From positions 62,001 through 126,000 of the forward strand of contig NZ_JAFCLP010000008.1 in NCBI RefSeq assembly GCF_018129405.1: a DNA stretch of 64,000 bases, written 5' to 3'. Positions 1 to 7,686 of this stretch are shown here, in pieces. This stretch comes from Bradyrhizobium iriomotense (GTDB lineage: Bacteria > Pseudomonadota > Alphaproteobacteria > Rhizobiales > Xanthobacteraceae). The notes below the pieces were generated by a model. The model worked only from the letters and a program-made list of their open reading frames with translations. It made no database searches and was not told where the DNA came from. The position numbers and the translations under genes were made by a program. Each line of letters begins with the position of its first letter. The stretch's first letter is position 1.

Positions 1-161
1 TGCATGACGAACTGATCTTCGAGGTGCCGGACGCCGAGGTCGAAGCGACGCTGCCCGTCGTGCAGAAGGTCATGCAGGACGCACCGTTCCCCGCCGTGCT
101 GCTGTCGGTGCCGCTGCATGTCGACGCGCGCGCAGCGAACAATTGGGACGAGGCGCATTAG
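1..161 (+). CDS. polA: DNA polymerase I, C-terminal fragment
   Basis: The window opens inside a reading frame whose first complete codon is at base 3; it encodes 52 residues and stops with TAG at 159-161. The fragment begins HDELIFEV, the conserved palm-domain motif C of family A DNA polymerases, where His-Asp-Glu contributes a catalytic carboxylate. It ends with the usual short tail (VPLHVDARAANNWDEAH). The family enzyme fills gaps in excision repair and removes Okazaki primers. Only the last part of the polymerase domain is visible, so nothing can be said about its 3'-5' or 5'-3' exonuclease domains. The identification rests on motif C and its position close to the C-terminus. Confidence 0.9.
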   Translation, partial: HDELIFEVPDAEVEATLPVVQKVMQDAPFPAVLLSVPLHVDARAANNWDEAH

Positions 162-171
162 CGGGGCCCCT

Positions 172-212
172 TCACCTCTCCCCGTAAGAACGGGGCGCGG
201 GAGTGCAGCGAG
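172..212. repeat. Short hairpin repeat downstream of polA
   Basis: A hairpin CCCCGT-AAGA-ACGGGG lies at 180-195 within the context ACCTCTCCCCG...GGGGCGCGGGAG. A near-copy (CCCCGC-AAGA-ACGGGG) lies at 42597-42615, and the larger repeat at 52001-52150 shares the CTCTCCCCGC core. It lies just after the polA stop and may stall transcription, but it has no T tract. Confidence 0.55.
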
Positions 213-310
213 TGCGCGGCGAGGCACTCAATTGTCCTCCGAGCAATTGCGCGATGGCCCTGCCGCCCTTCGCATATTAGAACCTCTGCATCTCCCGCAC
301 CGGTTCAGTC

Positions 311-946
311 ATGCCCCACACGTCCGCCCTGCTCGGCTTCGCCCTCGTCTGCCTCGGCCTCGTGCTCACGCCCGGGCCGAACATGATCTATCTGATCTCG
401 CGCTCGATCACGCAGGGGCCGGCGGCCGGCATCGTCTCGCTCGGCGGCGTGGCGCTGGGCTTCGTGTTCTACATGCTGTGCGCGGCGTTCGGCATCACGG
501 CGCTGCTGCTCGCCATTCCCTTCGCCTATGACGCGCTGCGCTTTGCCGGCGCCGGTTATTTGCTGTGGCTCGCCTGGCAGGCGGTGAAGCCGGGCGGGCG
601 CTCGCCGTTCCAGGTGAAGAAGCTCGCCATCGACAGCCCGCGCAAATTGTTCGCGATGGGCTTCGTCACCAACCTGCTCAACCCGAAGATCGCGATGCTG
701 TATCTGGCGCTGCTGCCGCAGTTCATCGATCCCACAGCCGGCAGCGTGCTGACGCAGTCGGTAGTGCTGGGCGCGATCCAGATCGCGATCAGCGTCAGCG
801 TCAATGCGATGATCGCGCTCGCGGCAGGCTCGATCGCGCTGTTCCTGGCGAGCCGGCCGAGCTGGATGCTGGTGCAGCGCTGGCTGATGGGCACCGTGCT
901 GGCCGGGCTTGCGGTGCGGATGGCGGTCGAGGCGAAGAAGGTGTGA
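311..946 (+). CDS. LysE/RhtB family amino-acid exporter
   Basis: The 211-residue protein is almost wholly hydrophobic, with about six predicted membrane segments. It carries the LysE/RhtB signature LTPGPNMIYLISRS near residues 19-32 and the later conserved NLLNPKIAMLYLALLPQF stretch, where the Asn-Pro-Lys is typical of the family. Members sit in the inner membrane and export amino acids such as threonine, homoserine or lysine using the proton gradient; the substrate here cannot be read from sequence. The ATG at 311 gives the expected family length. It stands alone: the next gene is on the opposite strand and a palindromic repeat follows its stop. Confidence 0.88.
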   Translation: MPHTSALLGFALVCLGLVLTPGPNMIYLISRSITQGPAAGIVSLGGVALGFVFYMLCAAFGITALLLAIPFAYDALRFAGAGYLLWLAWQAVKPGGRSPFQVKKLAIDSPRKLFAMGFVTNLLNPKIAMLYLALLPQFIDPTAGSVLTQSVVLGAIQIAISVSVNAMIALAAGSIALFLASRPSWMLVQRWLMGTVLAGLAVRMAVEAKKV

Positions 947-956
947 GGCACACTGT

Positions 957-1057
957 CATGCCCCGGCTTGACCGGGGCATCCAGTACGCCGCGGCCTCTC
1001 GGCTCAATCACTGCCGCCTCTGGGATACTGGATCGCCCGATCAAGTCGGGCGATGAC
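957..1057. repeat. Dispersed palindromic repeat (CCCCGGCTTGACCGGGGC type)
   Basis: The left end carries CCCCGGCTTGACCGGGGC followed by ATCCAGTA; the right end carries TACTGGAT followed by CGCCCGATCAAGTCGGGCG. The element therefore has two terminal hairpins and inverted ATCCAGTA / TACTGGAT inner arms around a roughly 40-base centre. It lies between the convergent exporter and glutathione S-transferase genes. Repeats of this form are common between genes in Bradyrhizobium; a terminator-like role between convergent genes is plausible but inferred. Confidence 0.75.
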
Positions 1058-1066
1058 ACCGTCCGC

Positions 1067-1693
1067 TCAATCCAGCTTCGCCTCCATCCCCCGCTTCACC
1101 GCCGGGCGGGCCATCAGGGCCTCGTACCAGCGCTTGACGTTGGGGAAGTCCGCCAGATCAACCTTGTGGCGAGGATGGCGCCAGGCCCAGCCCAAAATGG
1201 CAAAATCGGCAACCGAGAGGTCGCCGGCAACGAAGTCGCGCCCTTCAAGCCGGCGGTCGAGCACGCCGTAGAGCCGGCGCGTCTCGGCCATGTAGCGCTT
1301 CAGGCCATAGGCGCGGTCCTGCTCGTTCTCGAGCGCGATGAAATGGTGCACCTGGCCGGGCATCGGGCCGAAGCCGCCCATCTGCCACATCAGCCATTCG
1401 TAGACCGGGATGCGCGCGGAAAGCGATTTCGGCAGGAATTTGCCGGTCTTTTCACCGAGATAGAGCAGGATCGCGCCGGACTCGAAGATGCTGACGGGCT
1501 TGCCGTCCGGACCCTCGGGATCGAGGATGGCGGGAATTTTGTTGTTGGGCGAAAGCTTCAGGAACTCCGGCGCCATCTGCTCGCCCTTGGTGATGTTCAC
1601 CGGAATCACCTTGTAGGGCAGCCCCATTTCCTCCAGCGCGACCGAGATTTTGCGGCCGTTCGGCGTATTCCAGGTGTGGAGCTCAATGGTCAT
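1067..1693 (-). CDS. Glutathione S-transferase (YfcG/Nu-class-like)
   Basis: This is a 208-residue cytosolic GST with an N-terminal thioredoxin fold and a C-terminal helical domain. The start region TPNGRKI (residues 10-16) matches the Thr/Asn-type active site of YfcG-like enzymes rather than the Tyr or Ser type. The cis-Pro NKIPAI (51-56) and the Glu71-Ser72 pair of the glutathione-binding ESGAILLYL follow. Family members act as disulphide reductases or conjugate glutathione to electrophiles. The ATG is preceded by AAGGAA at good spacing. It is a single gene, convergent with the exporter; its physiological substrate is unknown. Confidence 0.88.
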   Translation of the reverse strand: MTIELHTWNTPNGRKISVALEEMGLPYKVIPVNITKGEQMAPEFLKLSPNNKIPAILDPEGPDGKPVSIFESGAILLYLGEKTGKFLPKSLSARIPVYEWLMWQMGGFGPMPGQVHHFIALENEQDRAYGLKRYMAETRRLYGVLDRRLEGRDFVAGDLSVADFAILGWAWRHPRHKVDLADFPNVKRWYEALMARPAVKRGMEAKLD

Positions 1694-1896
1694 TTGGCTG
1701 TTCCTTCCCGCATTGCTGGCATCCCACTAGCCCAGGACATCGCGGTCTTTCAACCAGCGGTCGGGCATGGTGGCTGTCCGATCGCCGCGGGCGATGCCCT
1801 GTTGACGGTGATCTTGCGGGGCCTGCCCCCACTGGAATGTCGCCGCCGTCGCGGATAAATTCCGCCTCCTCCAAAAACGCTGTTCGAGGGACCGCC

Positions 1897-2460
1897 GTGT
1901 CGAAATCCGCTTCCCGCGCCCGCCTGTTCGAGATCATCCGCCGGCGCTCATTCGGCCGTGGCGAGGTGACGCTCGCGTCGGGCCGCAAGAGCGATTTCTA
2001 CTTCAACCTCAAGCCGACCATGCTCGACCCCGAGGGGGCGACCCTGCTGGCCGAGCTCACTTACGAGGCGTTGAAGGACGACCAGCTCGATTTCATCGGC
2101 GGGCTGGAGATGGGCGCCGTGCCGCTCGCCGGCGCGCTGGCGCAGATCTCCTGGATCAAGGGCCATCCGATCGCCGCCTTCTTCGTGCGCAAGAAGCCGA
2201 AGGAGCACGGCGCCAAGCTCGCGATCGAAGGCCTGCCCAAGGGCGAGACGCTGGCCGGCAAGCGCGTCGTGATCGTCGAGGACGTCACCACCACGGGCGG
2301 CTCGGCGATGAAGGCGGTGGAATCCGTGCGCGAGACCGGCGCCGAAGTGGTGCTGGTGCTGACCATGGTCGACCGCGAGGAAGGCGCCACCGACACCTTC
2401 GGTGCGGCCGGCCTGCCGTTCCGCTCGCTGTACAAAGCGTCGGAGTTCTTGAAGGCGTGA
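1897..2460 (+). CDS. pyrE: Orotate phosphoribosyltransferase
   Basis: The protein makes orotidine 5'-phosphate from orotate and PRPP in de novo pyrimidine synthesis. The PRPP-binding motif [13 protein letters not shown] lies at residues 124-136, and the KKPKEHG loop upstream carries the catalytic lysines of type I OPRTases. I chose the GTG at 1897 because GAGG lies 7-8 bases upstream and the resulting 187 residues start at the first conserved helix. The open frame extends upstream to an ATG at 1837, but that extra 20 residues is low-complexity and lacks a ribosome-binding site. It stands alone. Confidence 0.93.
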   Translation: MSKSASRARLFEIIRRRSFGRGEVTLASGRKSDFYFNLKPTMLDPEGATLLAELTYEALKDDQLDFIGGLEMGAVPLAGALAQISWIKGHPIAAFFVRKKPKEHGAKLAIEGLPKGETLAGKRVVIVEDVTTTGGSAMKAVESVRETGAEVVLVLTMVDREEGATDTFGAAGLPFRSLYKASEFLKA

Positions 2461-2677
2461 GGCGGCGAAACATCCTTCGCCGCCATGCCTCGGTGTGCCC
2501 CGAAAGCAACCATCCGTCCAAAGCTGCGCGCGGCCTTAAAGAGGCCACCGCCTCGTCTTGAAACCGCCTCCGCTCAACTGCTCATTTACCATCCCGCTTT
2601 ATCGTGAATCATGTGCTGAGGCCTGATGGTCCCAGCCGGTTCAGTAGCGTCGGGTGGAGTCAGCATTGCGTACAGTC

Positions 2678-3484
2678 ATGTCCCATGCGCGCCGGCGGCG
2701 TCGCGCGATGCTTGTGGCCGCCACCCTGGTAGCTCCGCTGCTCGCGGCTCCGGCCCCGGTTTCGGCCGAGGGCCTGTTCGACTTCTTCTTCGGCGGGATG
2801 CAACAGCAGCGGCCGCAGCGCGAGGTGCCGCAGCAGGCGAATTCCTACACCGATCCCTTCACCGGCCAGCAGAATGCCGCAACCCCGCAATATGTGCCGC
2901 CCACACGCTCGGCCGCGGCCGGCGGCTCCGGACCTGCCTTCTGCGTGCGCAGCTGTGACGGCAAATATTTCCCGCTGATGCGCGGCCTCGTCTCGCCCGC
3001 GCAGATGTGTCAGGCATTCTGTCCCGCCACCGCAACCAAGGTCTATTTCGGCTCCTCCATCGACGGCGCCTATTCGCAGACCGGCGAGCGCTACGCCGAC
3101 AGCGAGAACGCGTTCGCCTATCGCAAGGCGCTGCGTTCGGATTGCACCTGCAACGGGCGCGAGCCGGTCGGCCTTGCGCCGGTCGATCTCGCGCTCGACT
3201 CCTCGCTGAAGGCCGGCGACGTGATTGCGACCTCCGACGGCCTCGTCGCCTATACCGGCATCCGCGTCGGCAACGACCAGACCGCCGACTTCACCCCCGT
3301 CGCCTCCTATCCCGGCCTCACCGCGCAGGTTCGCGCCCGCCTCGGCGAGATGAAGGTGGCGCCGGTGCGCGCGGAGACGGTGTCGGCGGATGCGCCAGCC
3401 CCGGCCGAGATCGTGCGCGAGGCGTTGCCTGATGTGACGGTGCCAAAGACGCCGAAGCCGGCGAAGCGCGCGGGGCTGGAGTAG
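2678..3484 (+). CDS. Exported DUF2865 family protein
   Basis: A basic n-region (RRRRR at 5-9), a hydrophobic core and an alanine-rich stretch ending APVSA-EG predict a Sec signal peptide of about 30 residues. The mature protein begins with a Gln/Pro-rich linker and then a compact region with six cysteines (about residues 89, 93, 111, 115, 156 and 158) typical of the alphaproteobacterial DUF2865 family, suggesting disulphides in the periplasm. The C-terminal third is Ala/Pro/Val-rich and probably disordered. No enzymatic motif is seen and the family has no established function. An in-frame GTG at 2654 could add eight residues; the ATG at 2678 gives the more normal signal peptide. Confidence 0.75.
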   Translation: MSHARRRRRAMLVAATLVAPLLAAPAPVSAEGLFDFFFGGMQQQRPQREVPQQANSYTDPFTGQQNAATPQYVPPTRSAAAGGSGPAFCVRSCDGKYFPLMRGLVSPAQMCQAFCPATATKVYFGSSIDGAYSQTGERYADSENAFAYRKALRSDCTCNGREPVGLAPVDLALDSSLKAGDVIATSDGLVAYTGIRVGNDQTADFTPVASYPGLTAQVRARLGEMKVAPVRAETVSADAPAPAEIVREALPDVTVPKTPKPAKRAGLE

Positions 3485-3502
3485 CCCTAACTCTCTCCAG
3501 GC

Positions 3503-3619
3503 CGTCATTGCGAGGAGCTCGCGACAAAATTGCGTAGCAATTTTGCGCTGATGCGACGAAGCAATCCAGAATCCCTCCGCGGAAAGATTCTGGATTGCTT
3601 CGCTACGCTCGCAATGACG
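3503..3619. repeat. Palindromic repeat with CGTCATTGCGAG ends
   Basis: The element starts CGTCATTGCGAG and ends CTCGCAATGACG, a perfect 12-base terminal inverted repeat. Inside are further nested inverted arms (GAAGCAATCCAGAATC and GATTCTGGATTGCTTC) and a small AAAATTGC / GCAATTTT hairpin. It separates the convergent DUF2865 gene and the gene at 3633. This is a dispersed repeat type common in Bradyrhizobium and related genomes; no coding capacity is visible. Confidence 0.8.
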
Positions 3620-3632
3620 GAGGTTGCGGCAC

Positions 3633-4064
3633 CTATCGCCCGATGATCACCCCGATCACGTTCGGCGCCGCCAGATATTTCTCCTCGATCGCAGCGCGCG
3701 CGGCGGCGCGGTTCTCCGACGTCAGGAGGCCGCGCTTCTCGGCCAGGATCATCCAGCAGAATCCCCACCAGTCGGTGAGCATGACCGTCTCGCCTATGAG
3801 GTCATAACCCTGCTCGGCTGCGAAGATGCGCGCATGCGCTTCGTCCAGCGTGTCGAGAAACAGGTGATCCTCGGTCGAGAACAGATCGTCGCTGATGTCG
3901 TCGATGGTGTAGCCCCAGATTGACTGGCAAACCGCGTTGAACTCGCGGTCGAACTGGTCGTCGTCGATCCTCTGCCGCCGCGCCGCCTGATGCAGCCGCG
4001 ACAGCGAGCGCGCGAAATCGGCGATCCGGGTGAGGGCAAACTGGTCGAAGGCAATGGTGGACAT
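3633..4064 (-). CDS. Hypothetical cytoplasmic protein
   Basis: The ATG at 4064 is preceded by CGAGGAC with good spacing and gives 143 residues starting MSTIAFDQF. The open frame could extend 15 codons upstream, but without a ribosome-binding site. The protein is acidic and probably helical, with a conserved-looking WGYTIDDISDDLFSTEDHLFLDTLDEAHAR stretch in the middle (quoted piecewise: WGYTIDDI, DDLFSTEDHLF, LDTLDEAHA). There is no signal peptide or membrane segment and no enzymatic motif. I do not recognise the family. The next upstream gene is divergent. Confidence 0.65.
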   Translation of the reverse strand: MSTIAFDQFALTRIADFARSLSRLHQAARRQRIDDDQFDREFNAVCQSIWGYTIDDISDDLFSTEDHLFLDTLDEAHARIFAAEQGYDLIGETVMLTDWWGFCWMILAEKRGLLTSENRAAARAAIEEKYLAAPNVIGVIIGR

Positions 4065-4191
4065 GTAGTCCTCGCGAAGTCTTGCAGATGCTAGATATTG
4101 TGTCGGCAACGCGCCGAATCACAATGATATATCAAAGACTTGCTAAAGTGTTCTTAATTTGTTCTGATGGTGAAGGGTTGGTTGTTGAGAT

Positions 4192-4226
4192 CATCGTCCT
4201 GGCGAAAAGCCAGGACCCATTACCCC
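4192..4226. repeat. Left REP-like hairpin arm of the GIY-YIG unit
   Basis: The arm reads CATCGTCCTGGCGAAAAGCC followed by AGGACCCATTACCCC. It contains the hairpin CCTGGC-GAAAA-GCCAGG. The same sequence occurs in inverse orientation at 4554-4590, so the two arms bracket the GIY-YIG gene. Equivalent arms without a gene between them occur at 46256-46397 and 49446-49566. Confidence 0.85.
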
Positions 4227-4257
4227 GGTCAGCGTTGCTTTTGCGAGCTGAGGCCAC

Positions 4258-4548
4258 ATGAGCGCAGGCAGCTACTACGTCTACATCCTGGCGAGCCGCC
4301 ATCACGGCACGATTTATATTGGCATCACGAATGATCTACACGCGCGTATCGAGTTGCACCGCTCGGGACGTGGCTCGAAGTTCGTGCAGAAGTACAAGAT
4401 CTTCCGTCTCGTTCACGTCGAAGCGTTCGCGACGCCGCAAGAAGCAATCGCGCGAGAGAAGCAGCTGAAGTTCTGGAAGCGCGACTGGAAGATCAAACTG
4501 ATCGAGCAGGAAAATCCCGACTGGAATGACCAGTCGGGCCTCATTTGA
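4258..4548 (+). CDS. Small GIY-YIG nuclease domain protein (UPF0213-like)
   Basis: The 96-residue protein is a stand-alone GIY-YIG domain. YVYILAS supplies the first Tyr of the motif, GTIYIGITNDLHAR supplies the second with the conserved Arg, and the helix with EAIAREKQLKFWKRDWK is characteristic of the UPF0213/YhbQ group, including the conserved Glu. The wider family cuts DNA (UvrC N-terminal domain, homing endonucleases), but the small stand-alone members have no settled role. No accessory DNA-binding domain is present. Its exact placement between two inverted REP-like hairpins (4192-4226 and 4554-4590), with only about 30 bases upstream and 5 downstream, makes gene plus repeats look like one unit of about 400 bp. 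Confidence 0.88.
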   Translation: MSAGSYYVYILASRHHGTIYIGITNDLHARIELHRSGRGSKFVQKYKIFRLVHVEAFATPQEAIAREKQLKFWKRDWKIKLIEQENPDWNDQSGLI

Positions 4549-4553
4549 CAGTT

Positions 4554-4590
4554 GGGGTAATGGGTCCTGGCTTTCGCCAGGACGACGATG
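4554..4590. repeat. Right REP-like hairpin arm of the GIY-YIG unit
   Basis: GGGGTAATGGGTCCTGGC followed by TTTCGCCAGGACGACGATG is the reverse complement of the arm at 4192-4226. It differs by one extra CGT triplet and one A fewer in the loop. The hairpin is CCTGGC-TTTC-GCCAGG on this strand, that is a GAAA loop on the other. Confidence 0.85.
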
Positions 4591-4639
4591 TGGTGGAAGC
4601 TCGCGCTCAAACAACGCTGCATCCGCTGCACCATCCCCG

Positions 4640-4873
4640 TCAATTCGCCGCCGACACCAACCTGTCCCCGCATGCATTCGCGTAGAACTTGCCGCCGCAT
4701 TGGCGCTTGATGGCGGCGCAGCGGGTGGCGGGTGAGGCATTTTGCGGGACAGCAAAGCCGCAGCTGAGGCCATCGGCGCTGCGGCCGATCTTGCCGGCGG
4801 CGAATGCCGCGCTGGAGGCGGTGATGCAGACGACGAGGAAGGTGGCGGCGGCGATTTCGATCAACAGTCGCAT
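4640..4873 (-). CDS. Small secreted cysteine-containing protein
   Basis: This 77-residue reading frame starts at an ATG preceded by GGAGGAGATGCC, a strong ribosome-binding site. Residues 1-26 form a clear signal peptide ending AFA. The mature part of about 50 residues has four cysteines (positions 38, 52, 59, 68), enough for two disulphides, with the local pattern QCGGKFYANACGD. The Y-x-N-x-C part recalls Kazal-type inhibitors, but the cysteine spacing is two residues too short and the rest of the fold is missing, so I do not assign it. It is divergent from glgP. Confidence 0.7.
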   Translation of the reverse strand: MRLLIEIAAATFLVVCITASSAAFAAGKIGRSADGLSCGFAVPQNASPATRCAAIKRQCGGKFYANACGDRLVSAAN

Positions 4874-5066
4874 GGCATCTCCTCCACACTGCTGGCTGAA
4901 TTGACCGCCATGCTAGCAGGAAATCCGCGTCTTTCCGTGCTCGTCCGGGTTCCCAAACGGCCCGTTCCTTGCATAAATTTGCGCCAGCGCAGTGCCGCCC
5001 GCGCCAGCGATGGTTCCGGAGCAGGCGCAGGACGCGTAGGTTCAGTGGTGTTGTTTCGACCAGGAA

Positions 5067-7592
5067 GTGACGGCCTTGCAAGATCAATCGTTCCAGCCAA
5101 ATTTTCCCGCCCCCGGCCAGCCCATCGACGAGCTCGCGCTGGCTGAGATCAAGGGCGCGATCCTGGCGAAGCTGCGCCTTGCCATCGGCAAGGACGCAGG
5201 CATGGCGACGAAGCACGACTGGTACCAGGCCGCCGCGCTGGCGCTGCGCGACCGCATCGTGCATCGCTGGCTCAGCGCCGAGAAGCGCAGCTACGATGCC
5301 GGGCGCAAGCGCGTCTACTATCTCTCGCTCGAATTTTTGATCGGCCGCCTCTTCACCGATGCGCTCAACAACATGGGCCTCTTCAAGATCTTCGAGGTCG
5401 CGCTCGGCGATCTCGGCGTCTCGCTGCCGGAGCTGCGCAAATGCGAGCCGGATGCCGCGCTCGGCAATGGCGGTCTCGGACGGCTCGCCGCCTGCTTCAT
5501 GGAGAGCATGGCGACGCTGTCGATCCCCGCGATCGGCTATGGCATCCGCTACGATTACGGCCTGTTCCGCCAGATCATCAATCAAGGCTGGCAGCAGGAA
5601 TATCCGGACGAATGGCTGAGCTTCGGCAATCCCTGGGAATTGCAGCGGCCCGAGGTGATCTATCACGTCCATTTCGGCGGCGGCGTCGAGCATGTCGACG
5701 ACAAGGGCCGCGACCGCGCGATCTGGCATCCGGCCGAGACGGTGCAGGCGATCGCCTATGACACGCCGATCGTCGGCTGGCGTGGCCAGCACGTCAATGC
5801 GCTGCGGCTTTGGTCGGCGCGCTCGCCCGATCCGCTGAAGCTCGATGTCTTCAACTCCGGCGACTATGTCAGCGCCTCGTCCGAACAGGCCCGCGCCGAG
5901 GCGATCTGCAAATTCCTCTATCCGAACGATGAAAGCCCTGCGGGCCGCGAGCTGCGGCTGCGCCAGGAATATTTCTTCGTCTCGGCTTCGCTCCAGGATC
6001 TCGTCAACCGCCACCTCACCTCCGACGGCCAGCTCCGCAGCCTCGCGATGAAGGTCGCGGTGCAGCTCAACGACACCCATCCGAGCCTTGCCGTCACCGA
6101 GCTGATGCGCATCCTCGTCGACCTGCACAATTTCCGCTGGGACGAGGCCTGGAAAATCACTGTCGCCACCCTCTCCTACACCAACCACACGCTGCTGCCC
6201 GAAGCGCTGGAGACCTGGCCGGTCGAGCTGTTCGAGCGGCTGTTGCCGCGGCATCTCGAGATCATCTACCGCATCAACGTGCAGCATCTGGCGCTCGCCG
6301 AAGCGCGCTGCCCGGGCGACATCGACTTCCGCGCCTCGGTCTCGCTGATCGACGAGAAAAGCGGCCGCCGCGTTCGGATGGGCCAGCTCGCCTTCGTCGG
6401 CTCGCATCGCATCAACGGCGTCTCGGCGATGCATTCGGACCTGATGCGCGAGACCGTGTTCCACGATCTCAACCATCTCTATCCCGGCCGCATCACCAAC
6501 AAGACCAACGGCATCACCTTCCGCCGCTGGCTGATGCTGGCGAACCCGAAGCTGACCGACCTGTTACGCGAGACCTGCGGCGAGGCCGTGCTCGACGATC
6601 CGACCCAGCTCAGCCTGATCGAGGCCCGCGCCAGCGACGTCGAATTCCAGAAGAAATTCCGTGCCGTCAAGCACGCCAACAAGGCTGCGCTGGCTCGCCT
6701 GATTGGCGAGCGGCTCGGCATCAAGGTCGACCCCGGCGCGCTGTTCGACGTGCAGATCAAGCGCATCCACGAATACAAGCGCCAGCTGCTCAACGTCATC
6801 GAGACGGTCGCGCTGTACCAGGCGATCAAGGACGACCCCAACGGCAATTGGGTGCCGCGGGTGAAGATCTTCGCCGGCAAGGCGGCGGCGAGCTATCGCT
6901 ATGCGAAACTGATCATCAAGCTGATCAACGACGTCGCCGAAGTCGTCAACAACGATCCCGCGATCAGCGGCAAGCTGAAGGTCGCCTTCCTGCCCGACTA
7001 CAATGTCAGCCTCGCCGAAGTCATCATTCCCGCGGCCGATCTCTCCGAGCAGATCTCGACCGCCGGCATGGAGGCTTCCGGCACCGGCAACATGAAGCTG
7101 GCGCTGAACGGCGCCATCACCATCGGCACCCTCGACGGCGCCAATATCGAGATCCGCGACCACGTCGGCGCCGAGAACATCGCGATCTTCGGCATGGAAG
7201 CCGGGGACGTGATGATCCGCCGCAAGCAGGGGCTGGATGCCTCCGACGTGATCCGCAGGTCGCCGAAACTGCAGCGCGCCATCAATGCGGTCGGCGCCGG
7301 CGAATTCTCGCCCGGCGATCCCGGCCGCTTCGAGTCCATCGCACACGCGCTGCGCTATCTCGACCATTACATGGTCAGCGCCGACTTCGATTCCTATTAC
7401 GAGGCGCAGCGCGCGGTCGACGCGCGCTGGCAGGTGGCGCCGGCCTGGACGCGCGCCTCCATCCTCAATGTCGCGCGCATGGCGTGGTTCTCCTCCGACC
7501 GCACCATCCGCGAATATGCCGAGGAGATCTGGAACGTGCCGGTCAACCCGACCACGCCGGTGCTGCCGGACCTGCGCGACGTCGCGGGCTGA
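5067..7592 (+). CDS. glgP: Glycogen/starch/alpha-glucan phosphorylase
   Basis: This is an 841-residue GT35 phosphorylase of full family length. It releases glucose 1-phosphate from alpha-1,4-glucan ends using pyridoxal phosphate. The PLP lysine is Lys677 in GTGNMKLALNG, followed by the conserved TIGTLDGANIEI. Upstream are the typical YYLSLEFLIGR, NGGLGRLAACF and NDTHPSLAV blocks and the KRIHEYKRQLLN stretch. The frame opens with GTG at 5067, which almost touches AGGA (5062-5065); a TTG at 5076 has better spacing to the same site and may be the true start. No other glg genes are adjacent, so glycogen synthesis must be encoded elsewhere. Confidence 0.95.
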   Translation: MTALQDQSFQPNFPAPGQPIDELALAEIKGAILAKLRLAIGKDAGMATKHDWYQAAALALRDRIVHRWLSAEKRSYDAGRKRVYYLSLEFLIGRLFTDALNNMGLFKIFEVALGDLGVSLPELRKCEPDAALGNGGLGRLAACFMESMATLSIPAIGYGIRYDYGLFRQIINQGWQQEYPDEWLSFGNPWELQRPEVIYHVHFGGGVEHVDDKGRDRAIWHPAETVQAIAYDTPIVGWRGQHVNALRLWSARSPDPLKLDVFNSGDYVSASSEQARAEAICKFLYPNDESPAGRELRLRQEYFFVSASLQDLVNRHLTSDGQLRSLAMKVAVQLNDTHPSLAVTELMRILVDLHNFRWDEAWKITVATLSYTNHTLLPEALETWPVELFERLLPRHLEIIYRINVQHLALAEARCPGDIDFRASVSLIDEKSGRRVRMGQLAFVGSHRINGVSAMHSDLMRETVFHDLNHLYPGRITNKTNGITFRRWLMLANPKLTDLLRETCGEAVLDDPTQLSLIEARASDVEFQKKFRAVKHANKAALARLIGERLGIKVDPGALFDVQIKRIHEYKRQLLNVIETVALYQAIKDDPNGNWVPRVKIFAGKAAASYRYAKLIIKLINDVAEVVNNDPAISGKLKVAFLPDYNVSLAEVIIPAADLSEQISTAGMEASGTGNMKLALNGAITIGTLDGANIEIRDHVGAENIAIFGMEAGDVMIRRKQGLDASDVIRRSPKLQRAINAVGAGEFSPGDPGRFESIAHALRYLDHYMVSADFDSYYEAQRAVDARWQVAPAWTRASILNVARMAWFSSDRTIREYAEEIWNVPVNPTTPVLPDLRDVAG

Positions 7593-7686
7593 TTTTCCGC
7601 GGCGTGAAATCGCCTACCCCAGAGGTAATTGCACAAACCGGCGTCGGACGTGATATGACGTCCGTCATTGAAAGCCGGATCAAACA

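Noticed and set aside
4683-4720. Kazal-type inhibitor domain in the small secreted protein
   Set aside because: Y-x-N-x-C is present, but the spacing from the preceding Cys is too short and the remaining cysteines are missing.
4413-6476. Long open frame of 687 codons opposite glgP
   Set aside because: It is antisense to the glycogen phosphorylase reading frame, whose motifs are intact; high third-position GC leaves the opposite strand open. Composition (Arg/Asp/Val-rich, no motif) fits a shadow.
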